From positions 62,001 to 126,000 of the forward strand of contig NZ_JAJOYU010000002.1 of NCBI RefSeq assembly GCF_021290985.1: a DNA stretch of 64,000 bases, written 5' to 3'. This stretch comes from Rheinheimera soli (lineage in GTDB: Bacteria; Pseudomonadota; Gammaproteobacteria; Enterobacterales; Alteromonadaceae). The notes below the pieces were generated by a model. It was given only the letters and a program-made list of their open reading frames with translations. It did no database searches and had not been told where the DNA came from. This document shows positions 35,648 to 44,413 of this stretch, piece by piece; the first letter of the stretch is position 1, and each line of letters opens with the position of its first letter. Position numbers and translations under genes: made by a program.

Positions 35648-38281
35648 CTAATTAGCGCAGCCTATCAGCACAGTGCCTTGAGCCGCTTCTGTACTTTTTT
35701 GTGCAGAAAGCACCATCTCTGCCACCGCCAAACTATGCTGTCCGCTTGAGCTAAACACCAACGCATCTGAAATACGTTTTACGGCTGAGGCGTCAGCACA
35801 ATCCAGTGCCACTTCCACAGTATGCCATACACCAGGCTTTAAGTGCGCAAGTGGTTCTGTCAGTGACAACTGACGCTGACAAAGTCCCTGCTGATCACAA
35901 AGCACAGCCAGGCTTAGTTCTGCTGGTACTTGCTGGTCAAAGCGCAAGCTAAAACGCAATGCCTTGGCTGTTTTGTATTTGGATGCAGCAACAGGCTTGA
36001 TATAACGCAAGCTGGCTGATGCCTTAGCCGCTGCATTCCAACGTAACTGTCGGCCATCTTCCTGGTAGGACAAGTTCACCGACTGCATGGCCAAACTTTT
36101 ACCGTCAGCACTGACACCATAAGGCGTGGTAATCAGAGCTTCTTTGTTTTGCGCAACGCTGCTGTCCGATAACACCCAGGCCATATCTGCAGATAAGTTG
36201 CGTAAAAACAACGGCTGAATGCCTTGATCCGAACTGCTTGCTGCTGTTGCAGATACCTGCTCAGACAAAGGGCCAAGTTCTGTGTGCTCTGCATAAGTTA
36301 AGCCATAGCCATAAGCAAACAAGGGGTCATAGTTGGCATCGCCTTTGTTCAGCACAAACTGATGGTCATACTTAGGCCATGAAAAACTCAGTTTACCCTG
36401 GAAATCATAACGCGCTTTGCCCTGACTATCAGCCAGCAGCACATCAGCTACGCCTTGCCCTTCAGAACCTGGTAACCAAGCCACCACAAAGGCGTCGGAG
36501 GCGTTCAGTTCTTTATTGGTCCACAGCGGCCGGCCAGTTAAAAATACGGTGACCACTGGAATACCCTGCTGTTTTAGCTTTTTAATTAAGGCTAAATCGC
36601 TCTTATCGCCGTGCTGGTATTCCAGCTGCTGAATATCGCCAAACCATTCGGCATAAGGGTTTTCGCCTATCACCACTACTGCTACATCAGGTTTTTGGCT
36701 GTAGTTGCCATCCACCGCCAGTTCGACTTTTCCGCCGGCAGCTTCAACTTGTTGACGTAAGCCCTGGTAGACAGAAGTCGCATTGGGGAAATCAGCATTG
36801 GTGTTGTCCGTGCCCTGCCAGGACACGCTCCAGCCACCTGCTTGTTTGGCAATATTATCTGCACCATCGCCAGCCACCAGCACCCGGCTTTTCGCTGATA
36901 ACGGCAGTACTTTTTGGTTGTTTTTTAACAGCACTAAAGATTTTCGCACAGCTTCGCGTGCTAGTTCTTTATGCTCCTGACTGTTAAATACCGCCATTTG
37001 AGCAGATTCAACCCGGCTGGACGGTTTGCCACGTTCCAGCAGGCCCCAGCGAATTTTCGCCCGTAAAAAGCGTCGCACTGCGTCGTCTATCCGCGCCATA
37101 GGGATAATACCCTGCTCCACCTGGCGAATGGTGTTGTGGTAAAAAGCTTCAAAGTGCTCAGGTACCATCAGCACGTCGACACCAGCATTAATAGCACCGG
37201 CGCACTGTTCCAGATCGCAACCTTCTACAAACTTATGGCCGTTCCAGTCAGTGACCACAAAACCATCAAAACCCATTTGGTTTTTCAGTACATCGGTCAG
37301 CAGATATTTATGGCCATGCAAGCGCACGCCATTCCAGCTGTTAAAAGACACCATCACCGACTGCACACCAGCCTGAATGGCGGTCATATAGCCTGCAGCA
37401 TGAATATCACGCAGGCCTTGTTCATCAACCAGGGTGTCACCGCGGTCTATGCCTTTTTCAGTGCCACCATCGCCTACAAAGTGCTTGGCTGTGGCAATAC
37501 GGCCAAAACCCTGCAGGAAATCTTTGCCCAAAGTGCCCTGTAAACCTGACACCATCTGGCCGGCATAAGCTTTGACTATGGCAGGGTCTTCAGAGTAACT
37601 TTCATAAGTGCGGCCCCAGCGGTCGTCACGTACTACTGCGACTGTAGGTGCAAAGCTCCATTCAATACCAGTGACCGCAACTTCTTTAGCGGTCGCCACA
37701 CCAATACGGTGGATAAGCTCTGGATCATTGGCTGCACCCAAACCTATATTGTGTGGAAACAAAGTGGCGCCATAGACATTGCTGTGGCCGTGCATAGCGT
37801 CTGTGCCCCAAATGGTTGGAATACGGCTGCCATCTTCTTTGGCATCGACAGAGGCCTCATACATTTCGTCAGCGTATTTTAACCAAACCTCTGCAGAAGC
37901 TTGTTTTTGACCATAAGGCGCTGTATTACCGCCATTGAGGTAAGAACCAAAGCCGTACTTGCGCATTTGTGCTAAAGACAAATAACCGATTTCCGGCTGG
38001 ATCATCTGTGCTACTTTTTGCGCCAGCGTCATGCGAGCTAATATCTGATCCAGTACTTTTTCAAGTTCCGGGTCGCGCTTTAACCCCGTATTGACATAAG
38101 GCCACTGCACTGTTTGCGGTAAAGCGGTAGCCTGGGCAGTTTTTACTTCGGCCTTGTTTCCTGCCTGAGTGTCAGCGGCTGTGGCATAAGCCGCAGTTAC
38201 CAGCACTAAGCCCAGCAATGCCACTTTTTGCTTTTTGTGGAGGGTTTTAATAAGAGTTTTATTGCTCTTGGTACTGATCAT
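35648..38281 (-). CDS. Glycoside hydrolase family 3 beta-glucosidase/glucan exohydrolase
   Basis: 877 residues from the ATG at 38281 (AAGGA 8 bp upstream; earlier in-frame ATGs at 38287 and 38305). Signal peptide region VALLGLVLVTAAYATAA. GH3 N-domain motifs are WGTDAMHGHSNV, TAKHFVGDGGTEKGIDRGD, and the nucleophile in GFVVTDWNG. The C-domain has KSLVLLKNNQKVLPL and EWFGDIQQL. A galactose-binding-like C-terminal part (about 690-877) follows. Similar to periplasmic exo-1,3/1,4-glucanases of marine Alteromonadales. Downstream of and in the same direction as a TonB-dependent receptor. Confidence 0.92.
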   Translation of the reverse strand: MISTKSNKTLIKTLHKKQKVALLGLVLVTAAYATAADTQAGNKAEVKTAQATALPQTVQWPYVNTGLKRDPELEKVLDQILARMTLAQKVAQMIQPEIGYLSLAQMRKYGFGSYLNGGNTAPYGQKQASAEVWLKYADEMYEASVDAKEDGSRIPTIWGTDAMHGHSNVYGATLFPHNIGLGAANDPELIHRIGVATAKEVAVTGIEWSFAPTVAVVRDDRWGRTYESYSEDPAIVKAYAGQMVSGLQGTLGKDFLQGFGRIATAKHFVGDGGTEKGIDRGDTLVDEQGLRDIHAAGYMTAIQAGVQSVMVSFNSWNGVRLHGHKYLLTDVLKNQMGFDGFVVTDWNGHKFVEGCDLEQCAGAINAGVDVLMVPEHFEAFYHNTIRQVEQGIIPMARIDDAVRRFLRAKIRWGLLERGKPSSRVESAQMAVFNSQEHKELAREAVRKSLVLLKNNQKVLPLSAKSRVLVAGDGADNIAKQAGGWSVSWQGTDNTNADFPNATSVYQGLRQQVEAAGGKVELAVDGNYSQKPDVAVVVIGENPYAEWFGDIQQLEYQHGDKSDLALIKKLKQQGIPVVTVFLTGRPLWTNKELNASDAFVVAWLPGSEGQGVADVLLADSQGKARYDFQGKLSFSWPKYDHQFVLNKGDANYDPLFAYGYGLTYAEHTELGPLSEQVSATAASSSDQGIQPLFLRNLSADMAWVLSDSSVAQNKEALITTPYGVSADGKSLAMQSVNLSYQEDGRQLRWNAAAKASASLRYIKPVAASKYKTAKALRFSLRFDQQVPAELSLAVLCDQQGLCQRQLSLTEPLAHLKPGVWHTVEVALDCADASAVKRISDALVFSSSGQHSLAVAEMVLSAQKSTEAAQGTVLIGCAN

Positions 38282-38337
38282 GAACATCTTCCTTCGCGTG
38301 GTCACAACGCCCCACCAAATCAGGTGTTAAGCGCCGG

Positions 38338-38374
38338 ATAAAAAGAAACCGCTCAGTACGACGGAGCGGTTTCT
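38338..38374 (-). terminator. Intrinsic terminator after the TonB-dependent receptor
   Basis: Minus-strand AGAAACCGCTC and GAGCGGTTTCT pair over 11 bp (9-base loop), followed by TTTTTA. It lies between the receptor and the GH3 gene, so these may be separate transcripts or partly read through. Confidence 0.82.
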
Positions 38375-38390
38375 GCACTAGTGGTTAAGC

Positions 38391-41084
38391 TTAGAAATTA
38401 AAGCCTGCACGCACCCCGTAATACCTTGGCATATTAAAACTGCCTTTCGGGAAGCCCTTACCTGTGTTACTCCATTGCTGGACAGTTTCGTCCGTGGCGT
38501 TGCTGACAAAAAGTTCAGCAAACCAGACCTGGCCGACCGGCTCATATTTCAGTGAAGCATTGGCTATGGTATGAGCGTCTCTGCGATCGTCTATATAACC
38601 AACAGCTTCGTCAGACACTGCAAAGTCCATATCGTCCAGATGTCTGTCGACGTTCCAGATGGTGTTGTAAGACTTATCTTTCCAACTCAGATTAAACCAG
38701 CCGTGGATAAAACCGTAGCTGCCCAAATCAAAGCTATGGGTGTAGCTTAAGTTGGCCGTGTATTTTGGCACCATCGCCAGTTGATTGCCTTTAAGGTTAG
38801 TGGTCAGCATGTCGTTTTCAGGGTCAATAGACTCTTCATAAGACAAACCAAACAGATACTCAGGGTCGTAATCCCACTTGGTGATCCAGTCTTCGGTCAC
38901 CCGGGCATCAGTCCAAGTGACATAACCATTGATACGGCCTGCTGGATAAGGTTTCCAGTCAAATTCCAGCTCTAAACCTTTGATGGTCGAACCCGGTACG
39001 TTTTGAGTGTAGTAAGCAACCACTGGCATATTGCGATAATCCAGCACAGGCTGACCGTTGGCATCCAGCACAGGGCTACCATCCGGGTTCTCTACCGGCG
39101 CCAAACGTTCCACAGTGCCAACAGAACCTACAGAGGCATACTGCATATCTGTGTAGTCGGTATAGAAAAACACCGCTTGTAAGTTCAGCGAGTTATCCAA
39201 CAAGCTGGTTTTTGTGCCCAGCTCATAAGTCACAACCTGCTCAGGATCAAACTGGGTTTCAATACGTTGTACCTGACCTGTTCTGTCATTGACCACTTCA
39301 AACACGTCACCAATACCACCAGCTTTAAAGCCTGAGGCCACATAGCCATACAACATGGTGTTTTCACTAAGGTCGTAGTCAAGGCCCAGACGGAAGTCAT
39401 TGTTTTGCCAGCTGCCTTTGTTGTCATTGGCAAAAGAGGATTTATAGATAGACGGATCTTCAAAGGCATTGGTTGGCAGATCGGACAACACAGTGCGGTT
39501 ATACCAGCCAGGTGCACAACCATCGGCATTGGAACAACGTAAAGTACGGCCGCCTTTGTCCTCTTTGGTTTCGTCACTGAAACGGTAACCTAAGGTCAGG
39601 TGCAGATCAGAAGTTAAGTTGTACGTCGCCTGACCGAAAACAGCCAAAGCGTCGGTAGAACGGTCTGGCTGATCCCAAAACGCCTTATCATCCATAGGGT
39701 TGTCGTAATAACCCACAGTAGAGGTTTTTTCATGGAACAGGTTTACGCCTGCGATCCAGACTAAATCACCCAGCTCATCCGACTGTAATTGCAACTCAGT
39801 GGAATAAGAACGTGCGCCTGTACCATCGAGGAAAAACATAGCGCCATCCCAGACATCCAGGCCAGTTTCAATATCCTGAGCCGATTGGCGCTTCATATCT
39901 TCATAGCCTGCCAACCAGACCAGATCTAACTCGTCAGTCAGTTCATAGTTTAACGTGTTGCGCAGGTAAGTGATGTCCAGCTCCAGTTTACCAGGCACGT
40001 TCACCACGGCCTGATAAGTGTTGTCGCTTGGTAAAAAGTTGGAACAGTCGCCCCCCATCTCGGTAGGTCTGCCGCGCAATTTGTCACAGTTCACCATGTC
40101 CGTAGAGCCGGCACTGTCGTTTTTGTAGTACTGGAACACAGTGTGGTTGGAGAAATTACCTGCAGCAGGTTCCCACAAGGTGCTGACGCGGAACGAATGC
40201 TCGTTGGCGTTGTTGTAAAAATCACCTTTATCTGCAGGAGTTAAAGCACGCACTTTTTGCGCTTCCGGATCTGTGCCAGCCGCATCTATCCACCAGTTTT
40301 CGCGTTGGGTTAAGGTTTGGCCTATGCCCTGATAGGAGTTTTCAGAAATCACTTCAGCGTTTAATACGCCTTGTGGTAAATAACGGGTGTCGTACTGGTT
40401 TGGATCCCAGTAGCCTTCGACATAGGAATCACGCTTTAAGCCTTTACCGGAAAAACGCACAGCAAAATCATCTGACACAGCCAGGTTAAACATACCTCCC
40501 ACACTTTTGGCGTTAAATTTACCAATCTCGGTATTCAGGTTACCAAAGGTGCTGCTCATATCCGGCTTAGCCGTCAGTACGTTAATGCTGCCGACTGTAG
40601 AGTTACGGCCAAACAAAGTCCCTTGCGGACCACGCAAAGCTTCAACCCGCTCTACGTCATACATCAACGCCAGAGCGCCCTGCATACGTGGAGAATAAAT
40701 ACCATCCAGATGTACGCCCACTGCAGGGTCACCCAGTTCAGTGATGTTGGTGGAACGAATACCACGCATGGTAATCACAGGTGCTGCCTGCTCTGAGGAG
40801 ACGGCAATATCCAGACCCGGCACTAAATTGGCGATATCCACCACGTTGTTGACGCCGCTTTGTTGCAGTTGGGCTGCACTCAGGGCCGAAATAGCCACTG
40901 GTGTTTCCATCAGTTTGGTTTTGCGTTTGGTGGCCGTGACTGAAATGACTTCCAGTTCGGTTTCATTGATGGTGGTTTGTGCTGTGGTCGTTTCGGTGCT
41001 GTTGTTAACATCCGCTTGCTGCGCGACGGCAGAAAAAGCGCATGCCATCGCTATCGCAAGCGAAAGTGCGTTACGTTTATGCAT
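38391..41084 (-). CDS. TonB-dependent outer-membrane receptor, carbohydrate-type
   Basis: 897 residues. Signal peptide MHKRNALSLAIAMACAFSAV. TonB box/plug region ELEVISVTATKRKTKLMETPVAISALSA, then PVITMRGIRSTNITELGDPAVGVHLDGIY (split) and RVEALRGPQGTLFGRNSTVGSINV. The C-terminal beta-barrel ends in MPRYYGVRAGFNF with the terminal aromatic residue. The large barrel and the GH3 neighbour suggest uptake of oligosaccharides. Energy would come from a TonB system like the one at the left edge. Confidence 0.93.
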   Translation of the reverse strand: MHKRNALSLAIAMACAFSAVAQQADVNNSTETTTAQTTINETELEVISVTATKRKTKLMETPVAISALSAAQLQQSGVNNVVDIANLVPGLDIAVSSEQAAPVITMRGIRSTNITELGDPAVGVHLDGIYSPRMQGALALMYDVERVEALRGPQGTLFGRNSTVGSINVLTAKPDMSSTFGNLNTEIGKFNAKSVGGMFNLAVSDDFAVRFSGKGLKRDSYVEGYWDPNQYDTRYLPQGVLNAEVISENSYQGIGQTLTQRENWWIDAAGTDPEAQKVRALTPADKGDFYNNANEHSFRVSTLWEPAAGNFSNHTVFQYYKNDSAGSTDMVNCDKLRGRPTEMGGDCSNFLPSDNTYQAVVNVPGKLELDITYLRNTLNYELTDELDLVWLAGYEDMKRQSAQDIETGLDVWDGAMFFLDGTGARSYSTELQLQSDELGDLVWIAGVNLFHEKTSTVGYYDNPMDDKAFWDQPDRSTDALAVFGQATYNLTSDLHLTLGYRFSDETKEDKGGRTLRCSNADGCAPGWYNRTVLSDLPTNAFEDPSIYKSSFANDNKGSWQNNDFRLGLDYDLSENTMLYGYVASGFKAGGIGDVFEVVNDRTGQVQRIETQFDPEQVVTYELGTKTSLLDNSLNLQAVFFYTDYTDMQYASVGSVGTVERLAPVENPDGSPVLDANGQPVLDYRNMPVVAYYTQNVPGSTIKGLELEFDWKPYPAGRINGYVTWTDARVTEDWITKWDYDPEYLFGLSYEESIDPENDMLTTNLKGNQLAMVPKYTANLSYTHSFDLGSYGFIHGWFNLSWKDKSYNTIWNVDRHLDDMDFAVSDEAVGYIDDRRDAHTIANASLKYEPVGQVWFAELFVSNATDETVQQWSNTGKGFPKGSFNMPRYYGVRAGFNF

Positions 41085-41407
41085 TGTCTAACCCCTGTCT
41101 GTTGATACTTTTTTGTTTTATGTTTTTATGGCGAACTAAATGCTTGGGTTTGCCACAGGTTCAACCTTAATGGCAGGCAAAGCACAGAGATACAGAGATT
41201 CGACAAGGCGAGTTGGTCACACTACAACACGATTTACACAGGGTTGTGGTGTGTCAGTATTGAAAAATAGTAATGAAAAACGGCGCAGTGGTTCTGGATA
41301 TTTTGTAGGGGCGTCCCTTGCGGGCGCCCGTTTATTGAATGGAGAGCGAAAACCTTTTAAAAATTTCAACCTGCCAGTTCGCTTGTTTTAAGCATAAATA
41401 TACATGC
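41085..41407. other. Leader region of the TonB receptor and end of the PIN-like gene
   Basis: 323 bp without a gene. It holds a GC-rich palindrome (41305-41330) and an imperfect inverted repeat, CACACTACAAC (41218-41228) with GTTGTGGTGTG (41243-41253), 10 of 11 pairs, 130-170 bp upstream of the receptor ATG. A GGGG stretch about 8 bases before the ATG may be the ribosome site. No clear promoter was identified. Confidence 0.5.
41305..41330. repeat. GC-rich palindromic repeat, copy 3
   Basis: GTAGGGGCGTCCCTTGCGGG then CGCCCG. Shares the core with 31866-31892 and 29374-29398. Confidence 0.65.
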
Positions 41408-41896
41408 CTATATCAGACCAAACTTCGCCTTGGTTGCACGCAAAAAATCAAAGGTATTAATACAGCTAACCCCAAATTGCTTACAGATATTTGGCACTTT
41501 CACTTTTTTTGTGGTGTCGCTCACCAGGCTTTCGTGGGTCACCACCACAGCACCTGTCACCATTGCTTTGGCGATTAACCAAGGATCAGCTTTTTCAAGA
41601 AACTTGTCACGATTGCCTGGATTAAAGCTCTGAGCCATCACATAGTCGATGATGGCAATATAAGCCGTTTGGGTAGCGTCATCATCGTTGGCAATAAATT
41701 GAACACCACGAGCTTTCACCCAGTCTGCCAACGCGTCGTTACCCTCTTTTAATTCACGGCCAATCATATCAATACTGCCAGCAATACCAGCTGCAAACTG
41801 TTTGTCCAACCACTGCCAATAGGCAGGACAAAACTCCATGTCGTAATAAGAGTTTTTGGCTTCAATATAGGTATTTGCATCCAGCAGATAAATCAA
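41408..41896 (-). CDS. DUF4411 family PIN-like toxin
   Basis: 162 residues. Start MIYLLDANTYIEAKNSYY carries the first PIN-type Asp. Later acidic residues sit in EKADPWLIAKAM and VVVTHESLVS, and the end is KVPNICKQFGVSCINTFDFLR. This is the DUF4411 pattern, a PIN-like nuclease family regularly paired with an HTH-ImmA/IrrE gene as here. The genes overlap by 4 bp (ATGA). Toxin role is inferred from the pairing. Confidence 0.83.
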   Translation of the reverse strand: MIYLLDANTYIEAKNSYYDMEFCPAYWQWLDKQFAAGIAGSIDMIGRELKEGNDALADWVKARGVQFIANDDDATQTAYIAIIDYVMAQSFNPGNRDKFLEKADPWLIAKAMVTGAVVVTHESLVSDTTKKVKVPNICKQFGVSCINTFDFLRATKAKFGLI

Positions 41897-43032
41897 AGGC
41901 CAAGCTCCTGTGCAAATTTAGCAACATTGGCAGGCTTCATGCCGAGCATCCAACCCGCATCTCTGAGCAAGAGTTTGCCATTTAAAGCCTCACTCACCAC
42001 AGCTTTAGAGAACACCTGACTGATTTGAGCTTTTTTGGTTTTGAAGTAAGTCGGGCCGCCACCTTCAGTTTGTCTTTCTTGATAGGCGTCAGTTTGGGCC
42101 TTTATATAAGCCACATATTCATCCTGACCAATCAAGCCAAGTGTCAGTGCTTTTCTGGCCAATGCCCAGGTACTGACATGAAACTGAGCTTCCAGCTCCG
42201 GCAGATTTTTTTGCCACAGCTCAAGGTCTTTTCGCCAGTGCCTTAAAAATTCATCAGTAGGCACTAACATCTCAGCCGCCACAGCATTACAAAACTGTTC
42301 TTCAGCACTATGACTGTTCGCGTTGCCATCAGACACACCGGTCTGCCCAATCCAGATATGACATAACTCGTGGATCAGCGTAAACAACCTTGCACCAGGC
42401 GCATCAGCATGATTAACAAAGATAATAGGAGCAAATTCATCGCATAACGCAAAACCACGAAACTCGTCGACATTAAAAGGCCTGCTATGATGCCCCAAGC
42501 TGGATTGCCTCATGACTAAGATGCCCAAGCGTTCAATTCGCTGCACTAAGTCTCGATAATATTCAACCCAAGTGCCCCGTTTCGGGTGCGGAGGAATTTG
42601 CAGTTTTGCACGCATATCAGCAACAACAGCGGCCACACCTTGTTCAACACGAAAGCTGCCAACCAGATCAACAGGTTCCAACAGCTGACTGCGTGCATAG
42701 TCACGATACCAATCCTGACATTCCAGCATGTTCTTAAGCAGGTCGAGAAGCTCAGCACTCGGACGTCTCAGTTCGGCAGAACCAACTGTGCGTAAATCAG
42801 GGATCGGCAGGCTTTCCACAGGAGGCTGATGCAGAAACAAATAACCAAATGGCACATGGGCTTTGTCAGCAAATGCCATAGCCTGAACAAAGGTTATTTC
42901 ACGTTCACCAGCTTCCCATTGCATCAACTTTTCGTCTGTCACTCCAAGCTTTCGCGCAAATTCAGGCAAAGTGAAGCCAGAACGCTCACGCGCCCAGCTC
43001 AGCATTGCTTTATTGATTTTTGCGTTGCTCAT
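41893..43032 (-). CDS. HTH-ImmA/IrrE metallopeptidase, putative antitoxin/regulator
   Basis: 379 residues from the ATG at 43032 (GGGAG upstream; the frame opens 6 codons earlier). N-terminal XRE helix-turn-helix (about 5-60: RSGFTLPEFARKLGVTDEKL). C-terminal ImmA/IrrE zinc peptidase with LFTLIHELCHIWIGQ (H221, E222, H225). Such proteins bind DNA and cut a repressor or partner. With the overlapping DUF4411 gene this forms a two-gene toxin-antitoxin-like or stress-response module. Not part of the flanking core genes. Confidence 0.86.
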   Translation of the reverse strand: MSNAKINKAMLSWARERSGFTLPEFARKLGVTDEKLMQWEAGEREITFVQAMAFADKAHVPFGYLFLHQPPVESLPIPDLRTVGSAELRRPSAELLDLLKNMLECQDWYRDYARSQLLEPVDLVGSFRVEQGVAAVVADMRAKLQIPPHPKRGTWVEYYRDLVQRIERLGILVMRQSSLGHHSRPFNVDEFRGFALCDEFAPIIFVNHADAPGARLFTLIHELCHIWIGQTGVSDGNANSHSAEEQFCNAVAAEMLVPTDEFLRHWRKDLELWQKNLPELEAQFHVSTWALARKALTLGLIGQDEYVAYIKAQTDAYQERQTEGGGPTYFKTKKAQISQVFSKAVVSEALNGKLLLRDAGWMLGMKPANVAKFAQELGL

Positions 43033-43322
43033 TATGACTCCCATCACCACTAGTGAGAGGTTACCCAGAAAGTCCCTGTAATTCCAGCATTCAGCAGTAT
43101 TTTAGTCGTATTAAGGCTGCGGGCTTCGCCTTTTAACGACTAAAGTTACTGCAATTTTATTCGAGTAAACATTTGCAGAACTGACGCACAGCCTGCATGG
43201 ATTTCGTTGATCATAACTTTAGTGCTTTCAGAAAAACATATTGAAATAGAGGTACATCAGCGGTAGGTTGATGTCTTAGTAAACGAAAAAACCATTGTAA
43301 AATAATAAGGAGAATACAGAGT
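43033..43322. other. Intergenic region upstream of two divergent accessory genes
   Basis: 290 bp between the ImmA/IrrE gene (minus) and the unknown membrane gene (plus). It holds a long imperfect palindrome (43094-43152). AGGAG lies about 10 bp before the plus-strand ATG. No firm promoters seen. Confidence 0.5.
43094..43152. repeat. Long imperfect palindrome near the accessory genes
   Basis: GCAGTA(TT)TTAGTCGT...AAGGC on the left pairs with GCC...ACGACTAAA(GT)TACTGC on the right over about 24 bp, with a 9-10 base loop. Possible bidirectional terminator or recombination scar. It lacks TAAC at its left end, so it is not called attC. Confidence 0.6.
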
Positions 43323-44348
43323 ATGACGAATGGAAATGCAGTAATTGAAATGGATGAAGATTCGATAAAAAAGCAAGGAGGGATCGTCGCTAAACTTCCA
43401 AAAGAACAGCTAAAATCCTTATTTTATTTATTTGCAGGAAAACCAGATTCAAGAATAAAAGTTTATCACAAGCCTCTCTTTTTAGATGTTAACGATCTTG
43501 TAGAGCTGAATGCCTGTATAACTAGAAAGCTACAATTACATAACATTGATGCTCAAATAACATCCTTAAATATTGTTTATGAGGGTGCAGATATCCAAGA
43601 ATTTGGTTCGTGGAGTGAATTCGTCGAACACCATTGGCAAACCCCTGACTGTATAGAGGAAATTGTAATTAAATGGGATTTCATGGTTTGCATTCAAGGC
43701 TTCGATTTACCTCAAAGACACACCTTGCTTGTTAGAGTTTCATCAGATATGAAACCTGGAAAATTTATGCAAATGATGGCATCAGGAAATTCTGACGATT
43801 TTGATCAAATTGATGTTATGACTGCTCCTGCGTTCTGTCGAGTTGACTTTATCAATGCACAAATCAGTAAAGAACTGATTAATGAAGTTAGTGATTGGGT
43901 TAATGGCCGAAAGGAACCTGCTTTGATCACAGACTTTTATTATTGGTTTAAGAAACGACGTCAGACTATCGCAGAATTAATTCATCATGCAGTCATTTTT
44001 ATGTACGCAACTTTATGGGTTTCCAGCTTCTTATGGGTCAACACAAATTTGTATGGTGGAACAATGGCAATGCATGTTATCGCCATTTGGCTTTTTTTAG
44101 GATTGTACGCATTTACGCCAACAGGGAAAATTGGGCACCTAATGGCAAGTAAAGTTTATGGTGCATTAGATAATATTAACGGAAAAAAGGTAGTTTTTAA
44201 TTTTACCTCTGGCGACAAAAAACGTAATGCTGAGTCCATAGATATTAACAAGCAACATGGGAAAAACTTTCTAAAACAATCAGGATGGTCTCTTGTTCTA
44301 AATATCTTTGCTGGAGTTATTGCATCATATCTTTACATGAATAGCTAA
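43323..44348 (+). CDS. Unknown membrane protein, accessory gene
   Basis: 341 residues, no family recognised. A soluble N-terminal part of about 215 residues, with mixed strands and helices (LNIVYEGADIQEFGSWSEF), is followed by hydrophobic helices at about 221-240 and 246-264, a polar stretch, and a final helix at about 321-338. Codon use is AT-rich like the cassette genes and unlike its neighbours. It sits between a toxin-antitoxin-like pair and a decayed attC-like palindrome. A membrane-linked effector is possible, but nothing in the sequence proves it. Confidence 0.7.
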   Translation: MTNGNAVIEMDEDSIKKQGGIVAKLPKEQLKSLFYLFAGKPDSRIKVYHKPLFLDVNDLVELNACITRKLQLHNIDAQITSLNIVYEGADIQEFGSWSEFVEHHWQTPDCIEEIVIKWDFMVCIQGFDLPQRHTLLVRVSSDMKPGKFMQMMASGNSDDFDQIDVMTAPAFCRVDFINAQISKELINEVSDWVNGRKEPALITDFYYWFKKRRQTIAELIHHAVIFMYATLWVSSFLWVNTNLYGGTMAMHVIAIWLFLGLYAFTPTGKIGHLMASKVYGALDNINGKKVVFNFTSGDKKRNAESIDINKQHGKNFLKQSGWSLVLNIFAGVIASYLYMNS

Positions 44349-44352
44349 TCAC

Positions 44353-44413
44353 TCAATAAATTGTCTAATTCCGTTCCGGCAACAAACTGAGTGGCCGGAA
44401 CGGAATTAACTAA
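44353..44413 (+). repeat. Decayed attC-like palindrome after the unknown membrane gene
   Basis: TAATTCCGTTCCGGC (44366-44380) and GCCGGAACGGAATTA (44394-44408) pair perfectly over 15 bp. The left flank AATAAATTGTCTAATT matches attC2's AACAAGTTGCTTAATT at 12 of 16 positions, and the right flank AATTAACTAAGC matches AATTAGCAAAGC at 10 of 12. The outer GTTA box is missing. It could also act as a terminator stem, though no T-run follows. Confidence 0.5.

Noticed and set aside
43094-43152. Palindrome considered as an attC site
   Set aside because: Has GTTA on the right but no TAAC partner on the left, and arms pair too evenly without the unpaired spacer.
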